DNA from: DATGPD01 sp041398565
GTDB taxonomy: Bacteria > Planctomycetota > UBA1135 > UBA2386
Direction of reading: 5' to 3'
Assembly (NCBI GenBank): GCA_041398565.1
Contig: JAWKUN010000003.1
Location: forward strand, 868,001-932,000
Length of the DNA stretch: 64,000 nt
Shown here: positions 53,460-61,390 of the stretch, piece after piece
Numbering within the stretch: the first letter of the stretch is position 1
How the letters are laid out: each line of letters opens with the position of its first letter
Position numbers and translations under genes: made by a program
Notes under the pieces: model-generated
The model's input: only the letters and a program-made list of their open reading frames with translations
What the model was told of the DNA's origin: nothing
Database searches by the model: none

Positions 53460-54496
53460 GTGGCCGCAGTCGCTGCGGCAGGCGCCTGGGCGTCGTCCTG
53501 CTGTCGCTCGCGGTCGCGCACGGCCTGCGGGCGCAAGCGGTGGATTTCGGCACCGACGTCCAGCCCATCCTGCAGGATGCGTGTCTGCGCTGCCACCGTG
53601 GCGAGTACACCGACGACCAGGGACGCGTGCGTCGCCCCAAGGGCGGCCTGCGTCTCGACGGCCGTGCGTGGATCGAGAAGGGCGGCAAGAACGGGCGCGT
53701 GATCGTGCCCGGCAACGCCGGACAGAGCCCGCTGTATGCCCGCACGGTGCTGCCGGCCGACGACGACGACCGCATGCCGGCGTCGGGCGACCCCTTGAGC
53801 CCGGCGCAGACCGCGGTCCTCAAGCGTTGGCTCGACAGCGGCGCGTCGTTCGGCGCCTGGGTGGGAGCCGCGGGTCCAGAGCCCGTGGCGGCTTCCGAGA
53901 CTCCGGCCGAGCCCACCGCCCACAACCAGCGCAGCCTCGACCTCGCCCGCATCGCCGCCGGTCTGGCGCCGCCGCCCGCTGCGGCGCTCACCCGGGCGGC
54001 CGACGGCAAGGCGCTGCTCACGCCGCTCTGGCACGGGAGTCCGCTCCTGCGCGTCGAGTTCACCGGACACGAGGACCAGGTCACGGATGCCGACGTGGCG
54101 AGTCTGGCTCCCTTGTTCGCGCACATCGCCGTTCTCGTTCTGGCGCGCACCGAGGTCAGCGACGCTGTCTGTGCCCACATCGCCCGTATGCGCCGCTTGG
54201 TCCGTCTCGACCTGCGCGAAACCCACGTCACCGATGCCGGTCTGGCGCGCGTCGGAGCGCTGCCCGAACTGCGCGCGCTGAACCTGTTCGGCACCGACGT
54301 CAGCGATGGCAGCGTGCGGGCGCTCCAGGCGCTGCCGCGCCTGGACGAGCTGCGCGTGTGGCAGACCAAGCTGACCTCCGGCGCGATCGCCAAGCTGCAG
54401 CAGGCGCGGCCGAACCTCGACCTGGTCGCCGCCCCCGCGCTACCTGCCGCTGCCACCGAGGCGTCGCCGACGCGCGGGCGCCGTCGCGGCAAGTAG
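53456..54496 (+). CDS. Planctomycete cytochrome C (PSCyt1) with leucine-rich repeats
   Basis: Exported protein of 346 residues (signal LGVVLLSLAVAHGLRAQ). Residues ~30-120 are a planctomycete cytochrome-like domain: VDFGTDVQPILQDACLRCHRGE with one CXXCH, then GGLRLDGRAWIEKGG, GQSPLYARTVLP and MPASGDPLSPAQ. The C-terminal part (~200-330) has about five short leucine-rich repeats, for example LVLARTEVSDAVCAHIARM, LDLRETHVTDAGLARVGAL and LNLFGTDVSDGSVRALQAL. It closes the DUF1549-DUF1501 operon; the LRR part suggests a protein partner. Confidence 0.87.
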   Translation: MSGRSRCGRRLGVVLLSLAVAHGLRAQAVDFGTDVQPILQDACLRCHRGEYTDDQGRVRRPKGGLRLDGRAWIEKGGKNGRVIVPGNAGQSPLYARTVLPADDDDRMPASGDPLSPAQTAVLKRWLDSGASFGAWVGAAGPEPVAASETPAEPTAHNQRSLDLARIAAGLAPPPAAALTRAADGKALLTPLWHGSPLLRVEFTGHEDQVTDADVASLAPLFAHIAVLVLARTEVSDAVCAHIARMRRLVRLDLRETHVTDAGLARVGALPELRALNLFGTDVSDGSVRALQALPRLDELRVWQTKLTSGAIAKLQQARPNLDLVAAPALPAAATEASPTRGRRRGK

Positions 54497-54548
54497 CGCG
54501 CGCCGCGCGAGCCGGGCGTCCACGGACTCCCCGTGCGGCGGCGCGCGG

Positions 54549-55157
54549 ATGCGCTCGGCGGATGTCTATGCTGCAGCGGCCGTGACCGACCCGCGCACCA
54601 CCGAGGGCACTGACAGCGCCGCCGAGGCGTTCGCCGCACGGTTCGCTGCCGACGCGCCGGCGCTGGTCGCTTGGGCGACCTGTCGCATCGGCCGCGAGCT
54701 GCGGGCGCGGATCGACGTCGAGGATCTCGTGCAGGAGGTCGGCATGCGCGCGTGTCTGCGGGCGGAGGCGTTCGACCCGCGGCGGGGAACGTTCAGGCAG
54801 TGGCTGCTCGGCTTCGCCAACCGCGTGTGGCTGGAGACGCTGCGCGAACTCGGACGCGACCCTCTCGGACCCCGTCGACGGCGGGGCGGCGATTCGCAGC
54901 TCCCCGGGGTGCCGAACTCGGTGACGACGATCAGCCGGCGCGCCGCCAACGACGAGGCGGCGCGCGCTTGCCGGGCGCGGATCGACGCGCTCGACGAACC
55001 CGACCGCCGGCTCCTGGTGGCGGTCGGCATCGAAGGTCTCTCGCATGTCGAAGCCGCGCTGCTGCTCGGCATCGGCGAGGACGCCAGCCGCAAGCGCTGG
55101 CAGCGGCTGCGCGAGCGCCTGCGCGACGACCCGATCCTGCGTGCGTGTGTCGACTGA
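54549..55157 (+). CDS. ECF-type RNA polymerase sigma factor
   Basis: Sigma-70-family regulator of 202 residues. Region 2 includes RIDVEDLVQEVGMRACLRAEAFDPRRGTFRQWLLGFANRVW; region 4 is ALDEPDRRLLVAVGIEGLSHVEAALLLGIGEDASRKRWQRLRERL. It is 52 bp after the cytochrome/LRR gene on the same strand and convergent with a kinase gene. The kinase may signal to the same pathway, but no anti-sigma gene is present. The start could also be the GTG at 54582. A hairpin shared with the other sigma-factor gene follows the stop. Confidence 0.83.
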   Translation: MRSADVYAAAAVTDPRTTEGTDSAAEAFAARFAADAPALVAWATCRIGRELRARIDVEDLVQEVGMRACLRAEAFDPRRGTFRQWLLGFANRVWLETLRELGRDPLGPRRRRGGDSQLPGVPNSVTTISRRAANDEAARACRARIDALDEPDRRLLVAVGIEGLSHVEAALLLGIGEDASRKRWQRLRERLRDDPILRACVD

Positions 55158-55162
55158 CGCGA

Positions 55163-55257
55163 TGGGCGGGCGACCTGGTCGCCGCCCAACGCTCCAGCGT
55201 TGCAGCGGACGGAGTCAGACTCCGCCGCTGAACGCCGGAGGGCGGACGGGGGTCGCC
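55163..55257 (+). repeat. Interspersed hairpin-rich repeat after sigma factor gene
   Basis: Six bases after the sigma-factor stop, TGGGCGGGCGAC pairs with GTCGCCGCCCA (55178-55188), then further palindromes AACGCT-CC-AGCGTT and GGAGTC-A-GACTCC follow. The first hairpin matches the one at 20901-20935. The segment 55194-55257 matches the 78-bp unit in the kinase at 56403-56558 (20 of 21 bases identical at 55194-55214), so this is one family. Confidence 0.75.
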
Positions 55258-55288
55258 AGACATGGCGCCAGCCTGGCATTGGGTGGCG

Positions 55289-57964
55289 TCACTCGATGCG
55301 GCGTGCGGGCCGGACCCCGGCTTCGGGACCGCTGGCGCCGCGCTCGACGCCAGCGCGTGCGGCGGCGCGCGCGTCGTCGATGTAGCTCGAGAAACTCCCG
55401 CCACGCACGATGCGGTACTGGTCGAACTGGCCTCGGCGCCGCCCGTCGCCGGCGCGCGGTGCGGCGGCGCCATAGTCTTCCCATGAGTCGTCGCACCACT
55501 CCTTGACGTTGCCGCCCATGTCGTGGAAACCCCAGGCGTTGGCGGCGAACGAGCCCACGGGCGCGTGCACGAACCAGCCGTCGTCCAGCCAGTCGATGAA
55601 GCGCAGGCGATGGTTGGTGCCTCGCTCGCGGGCGGTGACGTCGGCGAGGTTCTCGTGGCCGGCGAGGCTGTGGGCGTCGGTGCCGTAGGGATACGGCGCG
55701 TGCGTGCCGGCACGGTAGGCGTGCTCCCACTGCGCTTCGGAGGGAATGCACAGGTCGAGCTCGCGCAGCACGCGGTCGCAGTCGTTCCAACTCACCAGCT
55801 CGACCGGGTGCAGCAGACTGTCGATCTTGGTGAGGTGTGCGCCGACCCGGTAGGTGGAAGGATTGTCGCCGGTGTGACGCAGCCACTGCGCCTGGGTCAT
55901 CTCGCAGCGCGACAGGAAGTAGGGCGCCAGGTCGACGACATAGCTGGGCGACTGCTCCGGCGGCGTCTCCGGGTCGAGGTTGGCCGGGCGGCCATCACCG
56001 GGCAACGTGGCGTCGGCGCCCAGCACGGACCTGCCGCCGGGGACCAGCACCAGCACGAGACCGCTGTCGTCGTCGAGCTCCAGCGCGCCGTTGGCAGGGT
56101 TGCGGCGTGGCAAGGTCCCCGAAAGTACGTGCCCGAACTCCTCGAGGCCGCTGGCCGGGTCCGGCCCCAGCGGCACCAGCCCGAGCTGCGGGGTCAGGTG
56201 TAGGCCGCCATAGAGAGGGTGCGCCGCGATGCGCGCGACCGCGGCGTCCCAAGCCGCGCGCGGCTCCGCCAGGGTGCGGCGCTCCAGGTCGGCGGCCGTG
56301 GCCATGCGCTGCTCGACACCGGTGCGCAGCGCGTCCAGACGGGTGTGTTCCGCCAGCAGCACGGAGAGCTGTTCCGACTCCCAGGCCGTGGCCTGCCCAT
56401 CGCCGGCCGGCCAGCTTTCCGCGGTGGAGCCTGGTTCCATCCGCTGCAACGGTGGCGCGTTGGCCGGCGACCCCTGTCGTCCGGCCGGCCAGCGTTCAGC
56501 GGTGGCGCCTGGCTCCATCCGCTGCAACGCTGGCGCGCTGGCCGGCGACCTCTGTCGTCCGGCCAGCGCGAGTTCGGCCTGCCGCCGCCGATGCGCAGGC
56601 AGTCGTGCGCGCAGGACCTCGAGCTCGTCGTGCCAAGCGCGCATCGCCAGCAGGCGTTCCGGGCGGGCGGGCCAGAGTTCGGCTGCGCGCTCGATGAGCT
56701 CGCGCGCCTGCTTGAGATCGGCCAGACGGCGGACGTCGGCGAGAGCCCGCGCAGCGCTGCGCCAGGCCCAGGTCGTCGCGGCCAGGCCGGCGACCAACAC
56801 CAGAGCCAGCGCCGCCAGGCTGCGCGCCAGTGCCGGGTTGCGCTGCGTCCAGCGCCGCAGGCGCAGCGCCGCCGACGCCGGGCGTGCCGCGATGGTCTCG
56901 TTGGCGAGGACGCGGGCGAGGTCGTCGGCGAACGCGGCGGCGCTGGCGTAGCGGTCCGAGGGCTCTCTGGCCAGGGCGGTGGCGACGACGACCGCGAGGT
57001 CGCTCGACACCGCCGGGTTCCATCGACGCACGTCCGGCGTGGCGCCCTCGGCGATCTCCTTCAGCTCGTGCGTCATCACGTCGGCCGCGAATGGACGGCG
57101 CAGCGCCAGCAGCTCGAACAGGACGACCCCCAGCGAGTACACGTCGGCACGAACGTCGGTCTCTGCACCAGCCAGCCGCTCTGGCGCTGCGTACACCAGC
57201 GTGCCGAACACGGCTCCGGGCAGGGTGATGGTCGGCGTGCTGCCGCGCTCGACGGCTGCCAGGCCGAAGTCGACCAGCACCGGCTGACCGTCGTCGGCGA
57301 GCAGCAGATTGGCGGGCTTGATGTCGCGATGCTGGATGCCCGCGAGGTGGGCCGCGGCCAGCGCGCGCGCGGCGCGCTCGACCAGGCGCACCACTGCCGT
57401 GATCTCGGCTGGTCGCTGCGGCGGCCCGAGTCCGTCGGCCACGCGCCGGGCGATGCGCTGCTGCACGCTGCCGCCCGGCACGTGGCGCATCGCGATCCAT
57501 GCCACGCCGTCGCTGCGGCCGGTCTCGTAGATGGTGGCGATGCCGGGATGGTCGAGCCGCGCCACCGCCTCGGCCTCGCGCTGCAGGCGCAGCAGCGACG
57601 GCCCCGACAGGGCGGCGACGTCGCGGGCCAGCACTTTGAGTGCCACCTGACGGGCGAGCCGCGTGTCGTCCGCCAGGTAGACGATGCCTTGGCCGCCGCG
57701 GCCGAGCTCGGCGAGCAGGCGGTAGGGACCGATGTGCTCGGCGTCGGGCGTGGGCGGAGGCGCGGCGGTCGGCGTGGCCGTCGCGGCGCCCGTGAGGTGC
57801 AACCACTCCCGCACGATGCGCTGCTCGAAGGGCGCGAACGGGGCCAGGTAGTGCGCGAGCGGGCGCGTGACGCCGGTCAGAGCGTCGGCGACGAACGACT
57901 CGAGGAACGCTACCGCGGCGCGTTCCTCCAGGGCGTCGGGCGTCAGCGTCGGTGGTTCGTGCAC
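55289..57964 (-). CDS. Transmembrane Ser/Thr kinase with SUMF1/FGE-like domain, second copy
   Basis: Membrane kinase of 891 residues, paralogous to the one at 27.0-29.6 kb. The kinase domain (~79-340) is intact: ELGRGGQGIVYLADD, IQHRDIKPANLLLA, VDFGLAAV, YAAPERLAG. A membrane helix at ~375 (LARSLAALALVLVAGLAATTW) is followed by an outer part with the same linker as its paralog (HPLYGGLHLTPQLGLVPLG) and a SUMF1-like domain (~641-891: GGRSVLGAD, PSEAQWEHAYRAG, GGNVKEWCDD, IVRGGSF). The FGE active cysteine is missing (DDARAAARAG). Residues ~469-520 are two 26-residue units from a repeat in the genome. The GTG at 57964 avoids running into the ELW-repeat gene. Confidence 0.88.
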   Translation of the reverse strand: MHEPPTLTPDALEERAAVAFLESFVADALTGVTRPLAHYLAPFAPFEQRIVREWLHLTGAATATPTAAPPPTPDAEHIGPYRLLAELGRGGQGIVYLADDTRLARQVALKVLARDVAALSGPSLLRLQREAEAVARLDHPGIATIYETGRSDGVAWIAMRHVPGGSVQQRIARRVADGLGPPQRPAEITAVVRLVERAARALAAAHLAGIQHRDIKPANLLLADDGQPVLVDFGLAAVERGSTPTITLPGAVFGTLVYAAPERLAGAETDVRADVYSLGVVLFELLALRRPFAADVMTHELKEIAEGATPDVRRWNPAVSSDLAVVVATALAREPSDRYASAAAFADDLARVLANETIAARPASAALRLRRWTQRNPALARSLAALALVLVAGLAATTWAWRSAARALADVRRLADLKQARELIERAAELWPARPERLLAMRAWHDELEVLRARLPAHRRRQAELALAGRQRSPASAPALQRMEPGATAERWPAGRQGSPANAPPLQRMEPGSTAESWPAGDGQATAWESEQLSVLLAEHTRLDALRTGVEQRMATAADLERRTLAEPRAAWDAAVARIAAHPLYGGLHLTPQLGLVPLGPDPASGLEEFGHVLSGTLPRRNPANGALELDDDSGLVLVLVPGGRSVLGADATLPGDGRPANLDPETPPEQSPSYVVDLAPYFLSRCEMTQAQWLRHTGDNPSTYRVGAHLTKIDSLLHPVELVSWNDCDRVLRELDLCIPSEAQWEHAYRAGTHAPYPYGTDAHSLAGHENLADVTARERGTNHRLRFIDWLDDGWFVHAPVGSFAANAWGFHDMGGNVKEWCDDSWEDYGAAAPRAGDGRRRGQFDQYRIVRGGSFSSYIDDARAAARAGVERGASGPEAGVRPARRIE
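56403..56558 (-). repeat. In-frame tandem pair of a 78-bp interspersed repeat inside kinase gene
   Basis: Two 78-bp units, 71 bases identical, stand in tandem within the kinase coding sequence and code for 26 residues each (core LQRMEPGATAERWPAG and LQRMEPGSTAESWPAG). The paralogous kinase has no such insertion. The unit is related to the intergenic repeat at 55163-55257, so a mobile or copied repeat has entered the gene without breaking the frame. Confidence 0.85.
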
Positions 57965-58064
57965 GGTGTCGAAGCGACCTTCGGCGTTGGCTGGCGATCG
58001 GTCAACGGAAGTGGCAGGCCCGCCGCGTGGGTGATGCAGCGATCCGACCGTTCGAGCGGAGATC

Positions 58065-61000
58065 TCAGCGCGCTTGCACTCCGACGTCGAGCCCCGCACT
58101 CAGCGCCAGCGAGCCCAGGAACGGGCCGCCCGCCTGCAGCACCGCCCACTGCGCCCCCAAGCGCAGGCCCGACAGTTCCGGCGCGTTGGGCACGGGCAGC
58201 GGCAGGCTGGCGGCGCCGCTGCCGTCGGTCAGGGTGGCCAAGGTGGCCACCACGTTGTCGACCCTCAGTTCGCAGGGTGCGAACGACACGTCGAGAGGCG
58301 TGCCGAGGAACAGGAATGCGTTGCTGTGCGCAGTGGCGTCGACGGTGAGGGCGAACGCGGCGTTGCCGAGCGAGGGGGTGCCGCGGCAAGCCGCCAACGG
58401 TGCCGTGGCCAGCGTCGTGGCGCACGGGGTGCCGACCACCGCCGCGAAGGCCGGAGCCGCCATCGCGAACAGCTCGCGCCCGAGCGGCGGGGCGGGCGGT
58501 TCGGTGCGCGTGGCGGCGAACACCAGCTGCGAGCCGCAGCGCGTCGGCCGCGACGGGAACGAGCCGAGCGGGCCCGGTTGGATGTCGGCGTGCAAGGTGG
58601 TGCCCGCGGCAGTGCCGTCGGTCTGCCAGAGTTCCACGCCGTTGCTGCCGTCGGTGGCGGCGAACAGTGCCACCCGTGCGCCCGGCGCCGCATACACGAA
58701 GCCGGTCGAGTCCTCGCCGTTGCCGTCGTTGGCCGGACATCCCGACCGTGGCCCGGGGAGGACGTCGGCCACCATCTGCGTGCCCGTGGTGGTGCCGTCG
58801 CTGCGCCACAGCTCGAAGCCGTGGGCGCCGTCGTCGGCGACGAAGAGCACGCCGTCGCCGAACGCGGTGAGCGCGTAGAGCTGCGAGGAGTCGCTGCCGG
58901 GGCGGATGTCCTTGACCAGCGTCACCGTGCTGCCGTCGGTCACGCAGAGTTCGAGGCCAGTGCCGGCACCGCTCGGCTCACCCGCGAAGAACAGGAGGTC
59001 GTGCGCGACGACCTTCTCGTGGTTCTGGCGGACCGTGGCGATCACCGTCGTGCCGGCTGCCGTTCCGTCGCTGATCATGAGTGGGCCCGGGCTGCTGCCG
59101 AGGTCGAAGACGAGGCGTCGGCCGAGCGCTCGGAAGTCGAACAGGTTGCCGCCCGTCGAGTTGATCCAGACGCGCTGAGTGCCGGCGGCACTGCCGTCGG
59201 TGAGCCACAGGTTGGTTCCCGAGGGATCCTGGGCGGAGAAGAACAGGCGGTTGCCGACGACCGTGAGGTTGGACACGTTGCCGCCGCTTCCCGGCAGGAT
59301 GTCGAGCAGCAAGCGCGGCGTGCTGGTGGGCGTGTCGAGCACGTACAGCTCCTCGCCCGTGGCGCTGGTCGAGCCGTCGACGAACACCTTGCCGGCGAAC
59401 GCCACCATGTCGTTGAACACCACGCGCAGGCCGGGCACTTGGTTCGTGCTGGCGACCGTCCCCTCGGTGCGCCACAGGGTGCCGGCCGGCAGGCTGTTGA
59501 AGTAGGTGTGGGTGCCGCGGCTGGCGACGCGCGTGCGCGTGTCCATGCCGCTGGTCGAGCCAGCGGCACTGTCGACCAGCATCTGGCCGCTGCCGGGCGA
59601 GCCGTCGCTGAAATGCGGCTCGCGCCCGAGGCTGCCCGGACCCTGTGGCGGGCCGCGACGGGCGGTGAACCAGAAGCGGCCGTCGGCCTGGGCGGCGATG
59701 CGCTCGGGTGCACTGTCGCCGTTCGAGCCGTGGCGGATGTCGCGCACGAGCTGGCTGCCGTTGCCCTGGCTGGCGAACAGCTCGAAGCCGCCCTCGTGGA
59801 TCGCCGCGAACAGGCAGAAGCCGTGCGCGAAGCCGAGCACCACCGGACTGCCGTCACCGGCGCCCGATACCGTGTCGCTCACGCGTTCGGTGGTGGAGCC
59901 GTCGGTGCGCCACAGCTCGTAGCCGGCGACGCCGTCGTTGGCGCTGAAGTAGGTCCAGCGGGAGCCGCTCCAGGCGAAACCACTGGCGCCGCTGCTCGGC
60001 GAGCCGGGCCAGACGTCGAACACTCGCTGCGTGCCGCCCGCAGTCCCGTCGGTCGACCAGACCTCGCTGCCGTGGTCGGGACCGCTGCTGGCGGTCGCGA
60101 CGAACCAGAGGCGATCGCCGCCGGGGGTCAGGTGTGCTGGCCAACGGGGTCCGATCGCGGGGTCGAGCGCGTAGGTGCCGGCGACCGTGCCGTCGCTGCG
60201 CCACAGGCGTTGCGTGGAGTTCTCGGTCGCTCGGAAGTAGGCGACCTGATTCCACGCGACGAGTTCGGCGGGGTCGCTGCCGGTGCTGCCCGAGACGATG
60301 TCGACCAGCACGTGCGTGCCGGCGGCGGTACCGTCGCTGTGCCACAGCTCGGTGCCGCTGCTACCGTCGTCGCACACGAACAGCAGCGAGATCCCTGGCA
60401 TCGGCAGCAGCCACTGCGGCTCGGACGGCAGCGCGCTCACCAGGGACACCGCCGCGTTGCCGTCGCTCTCCCACAGTTCCGGCGTGCCGTTGTTGTCCGC
60501 GGCCAGCCACAGGCGGCTGCCACCGCCGGCCAGGGCATGGGCGCCGATGCTGCCGGCGCCCAGTGCGATCGTGTTGCCGGGCGTACCGTCGGTCTTCCAC
60601 AACCGGCCGTCGACCAGGAAGTAGAGCCACGCGTTCATCTGCACGAACGGGCTGTCGGCGGCGAACGAGCCCCCGCTGCCCGGGGTCAGGTCGAGCAGGA
60701 GTTGCGTGCCGCCCGCCGTGCCGTCGGTGCGCCACAGTTCGCGGCCGTGGACGCTGTCGTCCGCGGTGAACAGCAACCAGCCGCCGAGCACGCAGACCGG
60801 CTGCGGGTCGCAGCCACCGTCGCCGCGCAGGTCGGCGACGAGGGTGGCGTTCTGCACGGCGCCATCCGAGCGCCACAGCTCGGCGCCGCGGCCGTCGCCG
60901 TCGGCGGCGAAGTAGAGGTAGGTGTTCCATGGCACGCCGGCCAGGAGTTGCGGTTCGAAGAACGAGCCCGGGTTGTCCGGCGCCGCTGCCTCGACGTCGG

Positions 61001-61073
61001 CGAGCAGGCCGACCGGGCCCTGGGCCGGCGCCGAAGCGACGAGAACGGCGACCGTCAGTGCATGGGTGCGCAT
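58065..61073 (-). CDS. Secreted ELWxxDGT-repeat protein
   Basis: Exported protein of 1002 residues (signal MRTHALTVAVLVASAPAQG). About 16 ELWxxDGT-type repeats of ~50 residues fill residues 30-880, among them AELWRSDGAVQNAT, RELWRTDGTAGGT, ELWHSDGTAAGT and ELWQTDGTAAGT; later units are worn (ELFASQGNG, EPHFSDGSPG). The repeat is thought to form beta-propeller-like folds. The last ~115 residues form the C-terminal domain also seen at 15.5 and 24.3 kb: SLGNAAFALTVDATAHSN, FLFLGTPLDVSFAPC, LPLPVPNAPELSGLRLGAQW. Probably a large cell-surface protein. It is 100 bp upstream of the kinase gene on the same strand. Confidence 0.85.
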   Translation of the reverse strand: MRTHALTVAVLVASAPAQGPVGLLADVEAAAPDNPGSFFEPQLLAGVPWNTYLYFAADGDGRGAELWRSDGAVQNATLVADLRGDGGCDPQPVCVLGGWLLFTADDSVHGRELWRTDGTAGGTQLLLDLTPGSGGSFAADSPFVQMNAWLYFLVDGRLWKTDGTPGNTIALGAGSIGAHALAGGGSRLWLAADNNGTPELWESDGNAAVSLVSALPSEPQWLLPMPGISLLFVCDDGSSGTELWHSDGTAAGTHVLVDIVSGSTGSDPAELVAWNQVAYFRATENSTQRLWRSDGTVAGTYALDPAIGPRWPAHLTPGGDRLWFVATASSGPDHGSEVWSTDGTAGGTQRVFDVWPGSPSSGASGFAWSGSRWTYFSANDGVAGYELWRTDGSTTERVSDTVSGAGDGSPVVLGFAHGFCLFAAIHEGGFELFASQGNGSQLVRDIRHGSNGDSAPERIAAQADGRFWFTARRGPPQGPGSLGREPHFSDGSPGSGQMLVDSAAGSTSGMDTRTRVASRGTHTYFNSLPAGTLWRTEGTVASTNQVPGLRVVFNDMVAFAGKVFVDGSTSATGEELYVLDTPTSTPRLLLDILPGSGGNVSNLTVVGNRLFFSAQDPSGTNLWLTDGSAAGTQRVWINSTGGNLFDFRALGRRLVFDLGSSPGPLMISDGTAAGTTVIATVRQNHEKVVAHDLLFFAGEPSGAGTGLELCVTDGSTVTLVKDIRPGSDSSQLYALTAFGDGVLFVADDGAHGFELWRSDGTTTGTQMVADVLPGPRSGCPANDGNGEDSTGFVYAAPGARVALFAATDGSNGVELWQTDGTAAGTTLHADIQPGPLGSFPSRPTRCGSQLVFAATRTEPPAPPLGRELFAMAAPAFAAVVGTPCATTLATAPLAACRGTPSLGNAAFALTVDATAHSNAFLFLGTPLDVSFAPCELRVDNVVATLATLTDGSGAASLPLPVPNAPELSGLRLGAQWAVLQAGGPFLGSLALSAGLDVGVQAR

Positions 61074-61390
61074 GCAGCCTCGTTGACGGCGAGCGGGGTG
61101 GCGTGACCGAAGATTGCGAATGGGCGGACGACAGGTCGCTTGTCGCGGCCGGGGCCGCAACCAAGGGCTTGGTTGCGGTCGGCGCTTCGCGCCGACCAGG
61201 GGGCCCCGGCCGCTTTGTTGCCGGGGCTTCCAGTGCTGCTGCAAGAGGATGAGGTCAGCGCCTCGGTAGGCGGAACAGCATCGCCGAACTCGCGCGCAGC
61301 GCGAGGGCCGCAGCACCTGCAGCCCATTGCGGCCGGGATTCGCCAGGGCTGCGGTTGCGTCAGCATGGGCGCCTTCGCTAGGGTCTGCGT
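61074..61390. other. Divergent intergenic region with structured repeat
   Basis: This gap separates the ELW-repeat gene (minus) from nhaC (plus) and contains the palindromic element at 61147-61211. No protein-like frame was found. The remainder is GC-rich and contains short inverted repeats (for example GCGCGC and GGCCGC runs). Confidence 0.5.
61147..61211 (+). repeat. Interspersed palindromic repeat, copy 2, three-way-junction fold
   Basis: An outer stem GGCCGGGGCC (61147) with GGCCCCGGCC (61202) can enclose two perfect hairpins: CCGCAACCAAG-GG-CTTGGTTGCGG (61155-61178) and GTCGGCGC-TTC-GCGCCGAC (61178-61196). The boundary bases are shared, so not all pairs can form at once. The core matches 34 of 39 bases with the minus strand at 36041-36079. 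Confidence 0.75.

Noticed and set aside
58100..61100. Very long plus-strand frame opposite the ELW-repeat gene
   Set aside because: It mirrors the periodic repeats of the real minus-strand gene. It lacks a signal or fold and has the usual Arg/Ala/Gly bias of shadow frames.
61147..61211. CRISPR repeat
   Set aside because: Only one other copy occurs, 25 kb away in opposite orientation, with no spacer array and no cas genes.
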